Assembly (NCBI GenBank): GCA_014925825.1
Contig: JACGCK010000031.1
Coordinates: 62,001-126,000 of the forward strand
Origin: Pholiota molesta
Lineage: Eukaryota > Basidiomycota > Agaricomycetes > Agaricales > Strophariaceae
Direction: 5' to 3'
DNA: 64,000 nt
Below, one piece after another: positions 45,289 through 56,841 of the stretch. The number at the start of each line of letters is the position of its first letter. Position 1 is the first letter of the stretch. The position numbers were made by a program, and so were the translations under genes. The notes under the pieces were generated by a model. That model worked only from the letters and a program-made list of their open reading frames with translations. It searched no databases and was not told the DNA's origin.

Positions 45289-46504
45289 GACGGAAATTTG
45301 AGACGACGGTTTTAAAAAACTGGAGGAAGGTTTGCAAGATATTCAGCAGAAGAGGGATAGAAAGAATTCATTAATAAGAAGTAAGAAGAAGAAGGAAGAA
45401 GAAAGATGTAAAAAAAATCAAATAGTGGAAGGTAGGGTGGAGTGGAGGGTCGGGCTGTAATCCATTGACCTGTATTCCTTTACAATACTTCACCTTGGTT
45501 TATAACCTTCCAGCAGGCTCAAAAACGCCGTTTGAAAATCGTCATATCAAAACAACCCAGCTGCAAGCCTCGTGTGTATTTGGTTTCTCCAGTCAGGCAG
45601 CCTCGTGTACTCTCGCGCGGAGAGTGCAAATACGGGCGCTTAAAGTTCCCCGGGACCCATTTCTATACGATCATGATCATGATCGAATTGGCCTGGGGAA
45701 ATGGGGTCCGCGTAGAAATTAAGTAGTCCCCACCCCGCGGTCATTTGCTATCCCGCCGACGAATTTCCATAGCTGCACGAGAAGTGAGCTTAGCGCTAGC
45801 TGACAAACGCTCTATCACCGGAGTAGTCGGTCTCTGACTGAGTCTGACACGTCTGCGGATTCAAAACGGGAGGACTGGGCGCGCGCACACCATCCGTTCA
45901 TCAATCACTGACCCCGGGTTTATTTGAGGAAATCTAGATATCTCAGCAGCACGTTTGCCTCATGGCTAGTTGGAGTGTGCATGTGTTTCCAAAACAGGTG
46001 TGCACGCCTATACAGGCTGCTGCGTTCAACAGCTGCAAATCCCTCGACCTTAAAATAAGAACATCAACTTCTGCACAATGGAATTAATTTCCGAAAACCT
46101 GCCGTTTCCGTAGTGATTCGAAAGCGGACAAAATATCCATATGCAGAAGGTGAAAGAAGCCCTGGCTACTTTCCTCCTTCAAAATCCAAAAAACCTGAGG
46201 CTATGTAATAGTAGTAGGATTTATCCTGTCAACGATATCATAATGACTGTTCTATCAATACACACCGCAGTAAGGCTGCCTTGTTTTACAAAAATAGCAC
46301 ATAAAGTGGCGCTGTATCAGCAGCGCCCAACAACGCCAGCACACATTCTCGCCTTCAATCCATCCTCGCGGTGAGCGGCCACCCTCATACTGTATAACCA
46401 CATTAAACGTCCCATTCTCGAATGTTCTACTATACCTGACCACATGCAAGAATACACCATAGCCAGCCACCGAGCTCGCGAAACGAGGTATCCGAGCAGC
46501 CTCT
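45289..46504. other. Intergenic, no feature recognised
   Basis: 1.2 kb between the divergently placed membrane protein promoter and the end of the DNAJC3-like gene. Only short chance ORFs. A tract rich in A and G lies at 45,360-45,420 near the promoter side. Confidence 0.5.
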
Positions 46505-48448
46505 TTAATGCCCTTGGCTGTAGTGGAACTGGAACCCGCCTCCAGGGGCGCCCCCGAACGGGAACCCCCGCGCCCCGCCCTGCTGCTGCTGCTGGAAGAA
46601 CTGCGCGAAGGGGTGCTGGCCGTTGGCGAAGGGGTGCCCGCCCTGCTGGGCCATCGGGTCCATGGGGTCCTCGCCGTTGTCGAAGCGCTGCCGCAGCTCC
46701 GGGTTGGAGAGCACCTCGTACGCCTCGTTGAGCAGTGCCATCTTCGCCTCGGAGCCGCCCTTGTCCGGGTGTGCGATCTTCGCGGCTTTGCGGCTGCAAA
46801 TAGGGGTGGGGGGGTCAGAGGACGAGTGGAGGCGGTGAGGTAGTTTCGGGGATGACGTACAATGCTTTCTTGATCGTCTTCTGATCTGCATCTCGAGAAA
46901 CACCGATGATCTTGTAGTAATCCTTCTGTTTGCTTTGTTTCAGCAGTTTTTGGGCCTTCTGCAGACGTGCGTGGATCTAACAGAAATAAATGGTCAGTAA
47001 ACATGGGTGCGACGATGACATGGTGTCCCCTTACATCCCGGTCAGACCGCCCACTGGCTTCAAATGCACGCTCAAGGACGCGCACGGCATCCTCCCATTC
47101 TTCCTTGCCAAGCAGAGCTTCACCGCGGCCGACGAGCCCGTCCACGTCCTCGTTGCAGCCGTCAAGCGTCAGCAGCTCGTCGCACCACCGCTCCATCTGC
47201 GCCTTATATTCCGCTGACGACTTCGCGATATCGGCGAGGCGGGTGTACGATTTACACAGCGCGCGCACGAGCTTCTGGCGCTGCGGTGAGACCTTGGTGG
47301 CGAGGGGGAGATGGATCCTGGGCTGCTTGGCCTTCTTCGTGGCTGTCGGCTCTGGTGCTGGCATACTCGCCTGCAGGAGCGTTGGGGGAACGAGGGGGAG
47401 CACTTCGGTTTCCTGGCCCACGTTGTCGAGTAACGCTTGTTCGTATCGTCGCCAGAGCTCGCCGTTCTTCCCGCCAGCTGGGGAAATAAGTAGCTTTAGG
47501 ACGCCTTTCCAATCTTCTTTGGCTAATAGCTCATCGAGCTGTGCGAAGGATTTGTCAAAGTTCTTCAGCATCCGCCGTTCGCTCAGACATTGTTTCGAGT
47601 CGGGATCGTAGTGGAGGCATTGTTTAAGGGTATTCAGAGGTGCCGGAGATGGTGGGAGGAGGAAATACGATAGCCGGAATATCCGGATGAGCAGTTGCGT
47701 TGATGGTGGCAGCAGGTGCGACAGCCGGCTGGGAGGAGTCAGCTCAACGCCATACAATAGGAACAAATGGATCGACGTACGTTAGATCTCCAACACTGCT
47801 CTCGATGTCCCCAGCCGCGAGCGAGCACTCCGCGCGCCATGTTCGCAGCAGCACCGAGTGGCTGGCAATGCGCAGCGCCTGGCTCGAGCTCTCCACACAC
47901 GCATTCCACAGCTCGGCGCTGCGCTCCTTCTCCGCCTTCTTCATCAGGCTCTCGCCCTCCTTGATCTCCGCCTCGAGCTCCTGCGCGTCTTTGTCGCGGC
48001 CCTTGGCCTTGATGTAGGACGCAAGCGAGGCGTGGGCGAGAGAGAAGTGCCCGTCTCGGGAGTAAATTCGGGCTTTCATGAGGTGTGCGTTGTCGAACGT
48101 GTTTGATGTGAGTGAGAGCACTTTGTCAAAGTCCTCGAGCGCTGCATTGTGCCGTTGTAGTGAGTAATAGGCTGTGGCACGCTTGTAGTAGAGAAGGTAG
48201 TCGGCAGGCGATTGATCTATGTAGTCCTCGAGGTCAATGAGGTGGTTTTTTCTTTTGTTCAGTAGCTTACCTATGGCTTCTGAGTAGACTTTGGCTGCTT
48301 CGTTAAACTGGCCGGTTGATAGCAGGATATTTCCCTTGTTAATTAAGGGAAGAAGGCCGGGTGGGTAAAGCCCAGAGTCGGCCGTGACGAAGACCTCCTT
48401 GCTGTTCAACAACAGCAGCAGCAAAGATGTGAGTGCGAATAAACGCAT
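46505..48448 (-). CDS. DNAJC3/P58IPK-like ER co-chaperone (TPR + J domain)
   Basis: ATG 48448 to stop 46505. A signal peptide (MRLFALTSLLLLLLNSKEVF) is followed by TPR repeats: PPGLLPLINKGNILLSTGQF, YLLYYKRATAYYSLQRHNAA, LDELLAKEDWKGVLKLLISP and GRGEALLGKEEWEDAVRVLE. The C-terminal J domain is KDYYKIIGVSRDADQKTIKK, an intron, then RKAAKIAHPDKGGSEAKMAL, with the HPD motif that stimulates Hsp70. A Gly/Phe/Gln-rich tail ends in FHYSQGH. This domain order is that of DNAJC3, an ER-lumenal co-chaperone that binds unfolded clients and passes them to BiP during ER stress. There is no KDEL-like retention signal, as is usual for the family. A central intron lies at about 47,680-47,780. Confidence 0.9.
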
Positions 48449-49225
48449 CGTGCTTGAGACTACGCCAGCAAGAGAGAAAGAGGGAGAGTGATGGTGAACG
48501 TTGGAGTTCGGTTGGAGTTCGAACAGTGGTGGATATATTTGGGCCGAAACGTCAGGACACGTAGCGATTCCACGGTCACGCGTAACGCCGATAAGACGCC
48601 GAAATCTTATCTTTTACTCCTTCTGGTACTGTAAATAAGCGCGCTTCATGAGCGCATATTTGAAGAATGAACCTCTCCTTGCGGGGCTGCCGGAGGACAG
48701 TATATCTATTACGACAATATCATGAAGGGACTGAGCGAAATATTTGCGAACTGGCTGTTCAATAAGACATCTCAGGGCATCTGCAAAAGTAGGAGATGCC
48801 GAATGATAGGAATAGCACTTCGAATTTCGGTGTCTCGGGAAATCGTCGTCAAAATACGTGGGCTCATGCCATGTATATTAGTCTGGCGCGGAGCTTGGAA
48901 TATTTGAGGCTATCATGGCAAATATTTGAACGCGATGTTAAATAAAGCAATCCCTCGAGATGTTCACGCGGTGTGTTTACGTTGAAGTAAAAAAGAGAAT
49001 GAAGGTATGGATTATGGTTAAGAAGTACTAAGAGCGCGTTGAACCCCAAGGTTTCGCAAGCCAAAAATTCTCTGTTGGAGACCTTATTGTAAGTATCGCA
49101 GTTGGGGGGGAATTCGACGAGAGTCGGCATTTACCGAAGTTTATTTCAATCTCCGCATGGTTTTTTCCTCAAGGGAATCCAAAACTTAACTACGTACTAT
49201 CCGCTTTATATCTTCCAGAGTCGAA
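48449..49225. other. Divergent promoter region of DNAJC3-like and GRC3 genes
   Basis: About 780 bp shared upstream region. No other gene or clear repeat seen. Confidence 0.5.
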
Positions 49226-51748
49226 ATGTTAAGCGCCATCGCTGCGCGAAAGGCGGCTCTCAGTGCGCAGGCTCTCGCTCCTGCTGAAAAAACCCCTTCT
49301 CCTGCCTCTGGATCTCACACGCCAAATTCAGTACCGCGCAGAAATGGGACGCCGAAACGCAAGTCGTCTGAGCAGAAATCGCGTCCAGAGCCAAAGAAAA
49401 TAAAAGTCGCGGCGAAGTCGAATAGAAGGACGGTGGACGATTTTAAGCGGCAGACGGATATGATAGTGGTGGAGGACGAAGACGAAGATGCAGAGGACGA
49501 CAACGCCTCAGACTCGGCGATGAGCGTGTACGAACAGGAAAGCCTATCTCAGTCAGGACGAATACCCACTATAAAACGTGCTTGGTCCCCTAGTCAACCT
49601 ATAGATGATTCGTCAGATGAAGATTCACCTGACCAAGACTCGATGCCTTTGGATATGTCATCTCTCTTTCCTGGCATGTCTAGTGCTGGAAAATTGCCTT
49701 CGGAAGATAACACGCCACTCTCCACATTCTCCCCTGTCGTTGACCAGAACATCTTCATTTTGAACGAATCTGAATGCACTTTATTGGGATTATCTGAACC
49801 TGCCACTCTCGTTGGGCTCACGAACGACGACTCTCTATGCCTCCTCGGAACTTGTATTCTAACGGTATTACAGGGATCCCTATCTTTATTTGGCACCACC
49901 ATCTCTCAATCTCCGAAAAGGCATCCAATATTCTCACCGCGGTCTTCTCCTCTCCCCATACTTCGCTCTGCGCCGGGCTCACCTTCACTTTCTGTTTTAA
50001 ATGCATCCAAGGCATCCGCTCGCCTACATCCCATCCACAGTTTCCAGACAGTCATCGCCATTCAAGAAAATAGAACGAGCGTTGAAGGTCTCGGTCGCAT
50101 ATGTCGGACATTCGAAGGTGTCTTCGAACCGTCGCGGTGGCAAAGCAGCAGCGCACAAGCTCCCTTTGAAATTCCGGGCGTTTACATGGTATGTGTCATT
50201 GTGATGTATAAATTTATTTATCTTACGGGTAATAGATCACACAACCATCCAAGAACTTGCATGCATTTCATGTGCCTCCATCATGGGCTGACGCCCTAGA
50301 CGCCGTTTCGAATCCTAACGATGCCAACGTAGCCGGAACATATATCATCAAAGGCCCGAAGAACAGCGGAAAGAGCACATTTGCGCGGACGTTGCTCAAT
50401 CGGCTGCTGGGATCGTGCGTCGTACATTGTCGTGATATATCTCCAGTCTAACTTGCCTCAAGTTATCGACGCGTCGCGTTTCTTGAATGTGATGTCGGCC
50501 AGTCAGAGTTCACGCCAGGAGGCATGGTTGCGTTGAATATCATATCGACCCCAGTGTTTGGTGCGTCTCATTCGTCTCACAGCTCCTTCCTCGTATCTAA
50601 CACTTGTTATTCTTAAAGGCCCGCCGTTCACCCATCCCACCTTGCCCAACTACGCCCACTTCATCGGCTCCACCACTCCTCGATCCAGTCCAGCGCACTA
50701 TCTTGACGCTGTACAAGCGCTGGTCGAAACGTATCGCCTGGATATACAAACACCTGCGATTGAATCTGTGGATGAAGCAGATTCCAGGATTCAAGACCGT
50801 ATACCTCTCGTCGTCAACACAATGGGTTGGGCCAAAGGCCTTGGCGCTGACCTGACACAGAAAATTGAGGACTTCGTTGACGCTACGCGCATTTTCGATA
50901 TACAGGCGCCAGTAAGGGAGGAATACCCCGTCTCTGTGCCCATTTTCCCGACGGAAGACAGGTACAGTGCTTACTACTCTCATGCTTCCGTGGATGCGAC
51001 CAGTGCCGCTACCCATGTTCTGGAGCCCATTACACCCTTCTCTACGGCCGCGGGATACACTGCAGCGGATCATCGCTCCCTTTCCATCCTATCGTATCTG
51101 CACGCCGAATTTCCGCTAGACGCTGTGCCAGGGGAGCTTGAACAGATCACAGCGCGCTCGTGGGATACGTCACGGCCTCTGTGTGCCATTCCGCCGTATG
51201 AAGTCGACTGCGCCATCGCGCTGGACAAGATAGTGCTCACCGGCGCGGGGAGCGAAGACGTTGTGGAAGAAGAGATCGCACATGTGCTCAACGCGGCGCT
51301 TGTCGGCCTCGTCCGGTGCGAGCCGGGCACTCTCGACCTCGATCCGTCCGCGTCCAGCGCTGCGGGTGTGCCCTACACGCGCGAGCACCCCCCGCCGCCC
51401 CCCGCGTCCTCCGCCTGCGTCGGCCTCGCGCTCATCCGCGGGGTCTCCCCCCCGAAACACGACGCGCAGGGCACACCGCCGGCGAGGCACCTGCAGCTGC
51501 TCACGCCGCTGCCGCACGCGCTGCTGGCGCAGGCGCGCGTGCTGGTCAAGGGCGAGATGGAGCTCCCGGTGTGGGGCATGCTCGACTTCCGCAACTTCAG
51601 CGGGGACAAGGACGCGGACCCGGGCGATGTGGCGGGGGTGGAGCGCGAGAAGGTGCCGTTCTTGCAGTGGGGGAAGGCGCCGGAGGGCGTGATGGGGGCG
51701 GAGAGGCGGAGGGTGCGGCGGAACTTGATGCGGAGGGGACAGATGTGA
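49226..51748 (+). CDS. GRC3: Polynucleotide 5'-hydroxyl kinase Grc3 (NOL9-like)
   Basis: ATG 49226 (MLSAIAARKAALSAQALAPA) to TGA 51746-51748. Four exons with introns at 50189-50235, about 50,415-50,460 and about 50,561-50,619. The N-terminus is basic/acidic and probably nucleolar-targeting (PKRKSSEQKSRPEPKKIKV). The central Clp1/Grc3 kinase fold has Walker A GPKNSGKST (50,353 on), then YRRVAFLECDVGQSEFTPGG containing Walker B, the PLVVNTMGWAKGLG motif, and a C-terminal RPLCAIPPYEVDCAIALDKI domain. Grc3 phosphorylates RNA 5' ends and works with Las1 in ITS2 processing of pre-rRNA. The frame is intact throughout despite a very GC-rich 3' end (about 51,300-51,740). Confidence 0.93.
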
Positions 51749-51903
51749 TTGTCGGCGCGCGTGTGGATTGGATTAGGTGAGTGTATTCTAGAATTACAAG
51801 TATTGTAGACAGAGATTGATGTTGGGTATATGTAGGAGCGTCCGTTTTGGTATATGTATGTTGTGCCAACTATGATACATTCATCGCCATCGAGGCTTGA
51901 TTG

Positions 51904-52755
51904 TTATGATCGCTCTGCTTTCCGGTCAGCTGAATGGAACCACGCGAGCCAGATCGCTTCGTATTTCGGTGTCCAGGGGCGTGCTCTATGTGCTTTTCCA
52001 GAGAAAACTTTGTCGTCAGGCAGCATCCGGGCTATGTGGTCGATCATGCGCAATTCAGATGCGCTATGCAGGTTCCTAAGCTTGTTGGCCTCCGCGATAG
52101 TAGGATGATCCTAGAGAGATAAGATGGGCTCGTCGCGTCCTGGGGAGGACCGGTAAGGATTGTGGCACTCACATCTCCAGAGAAGACCATCCAATGCCAC
52201 TTGCAGTAATTCTTGCCGGAGATATAGTATCGTTTCACCTCTTTCTTCTTGCGCGGAGCATCGCGGTATTCAGGGAGCAGAGCGGGTGTGTAATACATCA
52301 CTAGAGGGGGGACATACGACGTCAAGTCTTGTCGCTTGCGCACTTCTGCCCCAGCATATCGTGCGTCCGACTGCTGTAGAATTCTCTGACTCTTAGCCGC
52401 CTCTTCCCAGTACTTTTCTTCCTCCTCACTGTTCTTGTAATTATCGTATGGCGGCCGAGAGAATATTCGACGAAGGCTAGGGAGACCCTGGAAGAGACGC
52501 GCGAAGGTTTTCCAGAGTTGTAGGGACGGAGAAAAAGGCCATAAAGAGGGCGTCATCTTCAGAGCTGAGAAGACCATGCCAAAGAGACCAAAGCTTCCGA
52601 TGCTAAGAAAACGGTCACTGATAGTATGATTCATGTCGGAGACCCAATTCAAGGGCATGCGCTGTAGTCAAGCGTTGTAAGATAGGCGCCCAATATTTGG
52701 AGGTCGAGGATCCTATCTTAATAGATTGTGTACGTACCTGCAAGAGATTGACCAT
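51904..52755 (-). CDS. Conserved-looking protein of unknown function
   Basis: Three exons: MVNLLQ (ATG 52755-52753), an intron, RMPLNWVSDMNHTISDRF... to VFSGD, an intron (GTGAGT...TCTAG, about 52,115-52,172), then DHPTIAEANKLRNLHSASEL to a TAA stop at 51904-51906. About 250 residues. One hydrophobic segment (FLSIGSFGLFGMVFSALK) near the N-terminus, an acidic/aromatic middle (EEEEKYWEEAAKSQRIL), and a region YYISGKNYCKWHWMVFSGD. No domain recognised. The intact frame and clean splices support a real gene, possibly membrane-anchored. Confidence 0.75.
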
Positions 52756-53454
52756 TGTACTGGTGGTCAGGGTAGACGATGAAGGGTGGATTGGTTAGGT
52801 TGGATTCATGGTGATGTTTAGGCAGGTCGGGTGGCAGGGAATCATTTCAACAGGGCTGTAGCTGTGCCACACATACTTAAGGCGTCCTCAAGGCGGACTC
52901 GTGTTACATGGCCGAATCGGGAGGAGTTTGCCTATTATTATCGCATTGTATTGAGAAATGAGTTTCCATGCAAGCTTAGGATCGTGTACTCAATCAGTCA
53001 ATACAAATGACAAAAGGAATTTTAATCAATCGAACGGGTCAATGCTGAGACTACCAATGGATCTCGGGCAGCATCTATTTATTACACTTCGGCCTTGCTT
53101 CGGCCACATTCGTACTTGGCGCGGCGTCGATCATCGTGACTATAGTATTGAATTACTTATGATTACGGTTGCCAGTGGGCGCTAATAGACCTCGTATTCA
53201 GGAGACTTGGCTATCCACGTTGAACCTGTATGTCAGTGACTCCACTGCTTGTCGGAATGGTCATTCTGAGCAAATGCACCATCGGCAGATATTCGACCAC
53301 TGCGGAACACGTTGCCACTGGTGATTTCAAATTTGCCAGTGATAAGTACACATCAACGGAGCGTGTCCATCATTTCCCAGTATATAATGCGGCGCAACTG
53401 GCGCACCCCAAGCATCGACCACTACCCTTCTCACAGCAAGACCCAAATCGTATA
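52756..53454. other. Divergent promoter region
   Basis: About 700 bp between the unknown gene (minus) and the Arf-like fusion (plus). No further feature recognised. Confidence 0.5.
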
Positions 53455-54815
53455 ATGGCTTCCATCCTCCGTCAACTCAAAGAACGATTCTACCCTTCCT
53501 ATGAGCCTCACAAAGCCACAATAACAATCCTCGGACTCAGCCCTGCTGGGAAAACTACTCTGCTCTATTATCTGAAAACAGGAGAGATAGTTTCGACGAT
53601 TCCCACAATTGGCTTCAACGTCGAAACCATCGAAGTAACTACATCAAGCGGAAAGGTGCTCAGAATCCAGGCATGGGACGTGGGTACGGGGTGCGGCATC
53701 TCATATCTCTACCGTTTAATGCGCATCTATCTTGCATCGAGCGATGCCGTCATCTGGGTGGTAGATAGCGGTGACGAAACCTATCTCCCTGAAAGCGTTC
53801 AAAGTCTCGAACAGATTATCTCATCTTTGGACTCCGAATACACAGTTGGTCAGGAAGTATTTCCACCGAAAGACATCCCAATTTTGATGTGAGCAAGTTG
53901 AAATCAATATCCCTTTTTGCTGCTCGTTCTCATGTTACTCACATGTTATATCTAGCCTAGCTAACAAATCGGACCTACCGAACAAGATGCCTCTGGACAA
54001 AATCCGAATCGCTTTTTCGAAGGTTATTTTAGGACGATTGGGCGCTGTTTATAGCAGCTGTGCGACCGAGGGCACTCCCTTGAAGAAATCGGGCCTACCT
54101 GAAGCATTTGACTGGCTTCATCTCGCCCTGGAAATCCAACGGTCCCGTCCCAAACGAGATATCCGACAGATTAGCAAACCTCCCATATTCGATCCAAGTT
54201 CGGAGACTAATGTGATGCAAAAACTCGAGTCCTGGCTCACTCGAATCGACACGGATCTCGAAACAGAAGAGTTCCTCGAGAGGTTCCAATCATTCACTTT
54301 ACCGTCTTGGGATCATTACACACACATCCGTATTGCATATGTGCTGTTGACAAAATACGGACGCAAAGAAGGTAAATTCTTACGATATAGCAGATCTATT
54401 CTATACTCATGCTCGAACATCGTCGCCAGGAAAGGATCTTGTCTTCAAAGGCCTTGAGGAATATATTTCCGTTAGCCCACAAACAACAGGAAAATCGTTT
54501 CACGTCACTATGACTTACTTTTGGATTCAAATCGCCCATTTTGGGATCAGAAACATGCCAACTTTACCGAATAATGCCCCGACTACTTCGACTGATCCTT
54601 CATCGGTGCTTCCTCAATCAGCTTCGCCAGACAATTTTGCCGACTTTTTGCTCCTCAATCCCCATGTCGCTGACGGTAATCTTTGGGCGGACTATTATAC
54701 AAAGGCGGTGATGATGAGCCCTCAGGCTAAATCAGAGATGGTTCTCCCAGACAAGAAGCCCCTACCTAATCTTGTCATCCGAGATGCTATCTCAAAATAC
54801 AAACAATTGAAGTAG
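53455..54815 (+). CDS. Arf-like GTPase fused to an uncharacterised C-terminal domain
   Basis: ATG 53455 ([20 protein letters not shown]) to TAG 54813-54815, three exons. The GTPase part (about 190 residues) has P-loop GLSPAGKTT, switch [14 protein letters not shown] at switch II, a VVDSGD strand and NKSDLP (G4). Canonical Arf proteins have WDVGGQ; here it is WDVGTGCGI, so the catalytic Gln is missing. The second residue is Ala, so there is no N-myristoylation site. The C-terminal domain of about 190 residues includes [40 protein letters not shown] and [20 protein letters not shown]. It reminds me of an uncharacterised stand-alone family common in bacteria (fragment pattern W-x-H-x-x-H-L/I-R-x-A); this is from memory and unverified. 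A decayed C-terminal duplicate lies at 40,095. Confidence 0.85.
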
Positions 54816-55073
54816 ATTCGAGCGCACTATACATATGTGGCATGTAATCATGAACGCATTTTTGTACCCATTAGTATTATATACGAGTGCTGTATAACCT
54901 TTCTTAATATCGAGCTTTAGACTCGACTTTTCAAGGGAATTGCAGGCCAGTACAAGATCTGTAATCTAATCTGTTAATGTTGATGGGCGCGGTAATCTCC
55001 GAAATTACCTAGTTTACACTTGCTATGGAAATCAAACAAACAGCCAAACCCTTCTCTTCCTCCGTCCTCCACC

Positions 55074-55913
55074 ATGGCCACCACTCCCTTTGTCCAGCCA
55101 GGAGAACCGCTAAATACGTTTCTGCAGTCATTCTGGCAGCGCCAGGTCGATGCAGCTGAGCAGGAAACACCCGACTATCGACACCCGCCTCTCCCACTCG
55201 CGAGGATCAAGAAAGTTATGAAGAGTGATCCTGACGTAAAGGTATGCTTTGTGGATTGGTTTCCTCTATGAATATCTGGACCTTATTATCTATACTTTAG
55301 ATGATTGCTGCAGATGGTACATAGCTTGACTTCACTGGACCTAACCACGGTGCTAATTGAACCGCGTCGCTAGCTCCCATCCTTTTCTGCAAGCTTGTGA
55401 AAGTGCGTTCGTTCCAACCTCTACGCGTCTTTCGTCTCTCTGTCCACGTACTCACAATAAGTGTTTATGCAGTATTTATTGCTGAGATCACAGCGCGTGC
55501 ATTCATCGTAGCTGACTCGAACAAACGCCGAACCCTATCCCGTGCTGACATCTCCAAGGCACTCAGTAAATCAGACCAATTCGACTTCCTCATAGACATC
55601 GTGCCGCGTGAGGAGGCTGCGTTTGGTGGGTCGAAGAAGGTTGGCCCATCGGGCCTCAGCAAGGATCAGGTGCGTCGCTGCTGTTCCGCAGCTAAGTTAC
55701 GTTGCAATGCTGATCATACTTACAGTCTCATGTTGCTCCTGCTCCGGGCGATGAAGATGGCCAGGGCGAGTCGCTAGGGATAGAGAACACGGGCGGAACA
55801 ACGCGCAGTAGTACCGAGGTCATCGAACAGGTGTGTTTCTGTCTACCGTTTGGTCGCTACACCACCCCTTGTCTCACGCTTCTCGTTCTATTCATGAGTT
55901 GGAGACTTTGCTG
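55074..55913 (+). CDS. HAP5: CCAAT-binding factor subunit HAP5/NF-YC
   Basis: ATG 55074 ([20 protein letters not shown]). The histone fold runs [17 protein letters not shown], an intron, [13 protein letters not shown], an intron, [20 protein letters not shown] and [20 protein letters not shown]. This is the NF-YC heterodimerisation fold, which pairs with NF-YB before NF-YA binds CCAAT. After VPREE a short acidic tail ([20 protein letters not shown]) runs into a frame that stops at about 55,913. NF-YC proteins usually continue with a Gln-rich region, so an unrecognised further exon or a truncated 3' end is possible. Introns are short; the second donor must be GTTCGT to keep phase. Confidence 0.85.
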
Positions 55914-56306
55914 AACCCTACGAACCGCCAACCGCTTTCATAAAAAACATAGGGCTTTCGATCCGCAACTTCGATATTTGACCCCCTGTGAACCATCTCC
56001 GAGTCGTTAAGTGCATTCAATTTCTGCTATTTCTTGATTCGCAATTTTTCGGTGTATGCTACTTAGATGCTGCGGGATGCGCCCGCCCATTTCGTCTACA
56101 TGACGCTTATGGTTGGCGCGTTTAGAGTTGTGAGATGTACTGGTGTAAAGGCAATGTAACGCGAGATTCGGACCTGTACGTGGATATAATAATGAAGTTA
56201 TTGGGTATTGAACAACTCGTCCCAGCATTTGCAATCGGTTGTATGAATTGATGGCTGACGAGGGTACCACCCCTTTGCTCTGCGAATTTAAGAATGCAAG
56301 TGCACG
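55914..56306. other. Intergenic, no feature recognised
   Basis: Spacer between HAP5 and a hydrolase remnant. Might hold the missing 3' end of HAP5, but no exon is evident. Confidence 0.4.
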
Positions 56307-56600
56307 TCAATCTTTGCCATAGCACTCCTCCGCGTTCGGTGCGAAATTGAATAGATGATTCTGCTCTGGGATCTTCAACAACACCGTGAGCACCCTCGCA
56401 TTCTCCAACAGCGAATGCAGGCGATACGACTCCTCTGGAAAGATGGCAGTGTCCGCGGTGCCATGCATCAACAATGTCGCGGGCCAGCTCGCGTCCACTC
56501 CCATGTTGAACGTTGAACGTTTGACCACCCAGCTATTGAACTAAAAGTTTTCTTGCGGCCAAACGCAAAGTATTCAAACTTCAGCAATTCCATTGCGAGT
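56307..56600 (-). pseudogene. Alpha/beta-hydrolase C-terminal remnant
   Basis: The minus-strand frame reads ASWPATLLMHGTADTAIFPE, ESYRLHSLLENARVLTVLLK and IPEQNHLFNFAPNAEE. This is the region around the catalytic Asp and His of alpha/beta-hydrolase esterases (HG-x-x-D, then H before LF). No nucleophile-elbow region is found upstream. About 75 residues remain. Confidence 0.65.
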
Positions 56601-56711
56601 TTCTCATCAGTTGCTTTGTCGCTCATTATCTTTAAGATGACCAACCTCTTCGTACGTTGGCAAATTCAATTACGAAGTCTCGATTGTCGCGGTTAGTGAG
56701 CATTGCTCTAA

Positions 56712-56807
56712 CTCACGTCGCCATTAAGCGCTTGATATATCAGTCAAAGCTGTCATCATTGATGAAGGTTGATAACGAAATAGAGTCAGACGGGCTCCCC
56801 GACTGCA
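56712..56807. repeat. Direct repeat flanking F-box gene, copy 1
   Basis: ctcacgtcgccattaa..cttgatat.tcagtcaaagctgt.atcatt...gatgaaggttgataa.gaaatagagtcagacggg is repeated at 59,340-59,443 in the same orientation. Confidence 0.8.
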
Positions 56808-56841
56808 TTTGCTCATCCTCTTCGCTCGCATCATCACTGCT

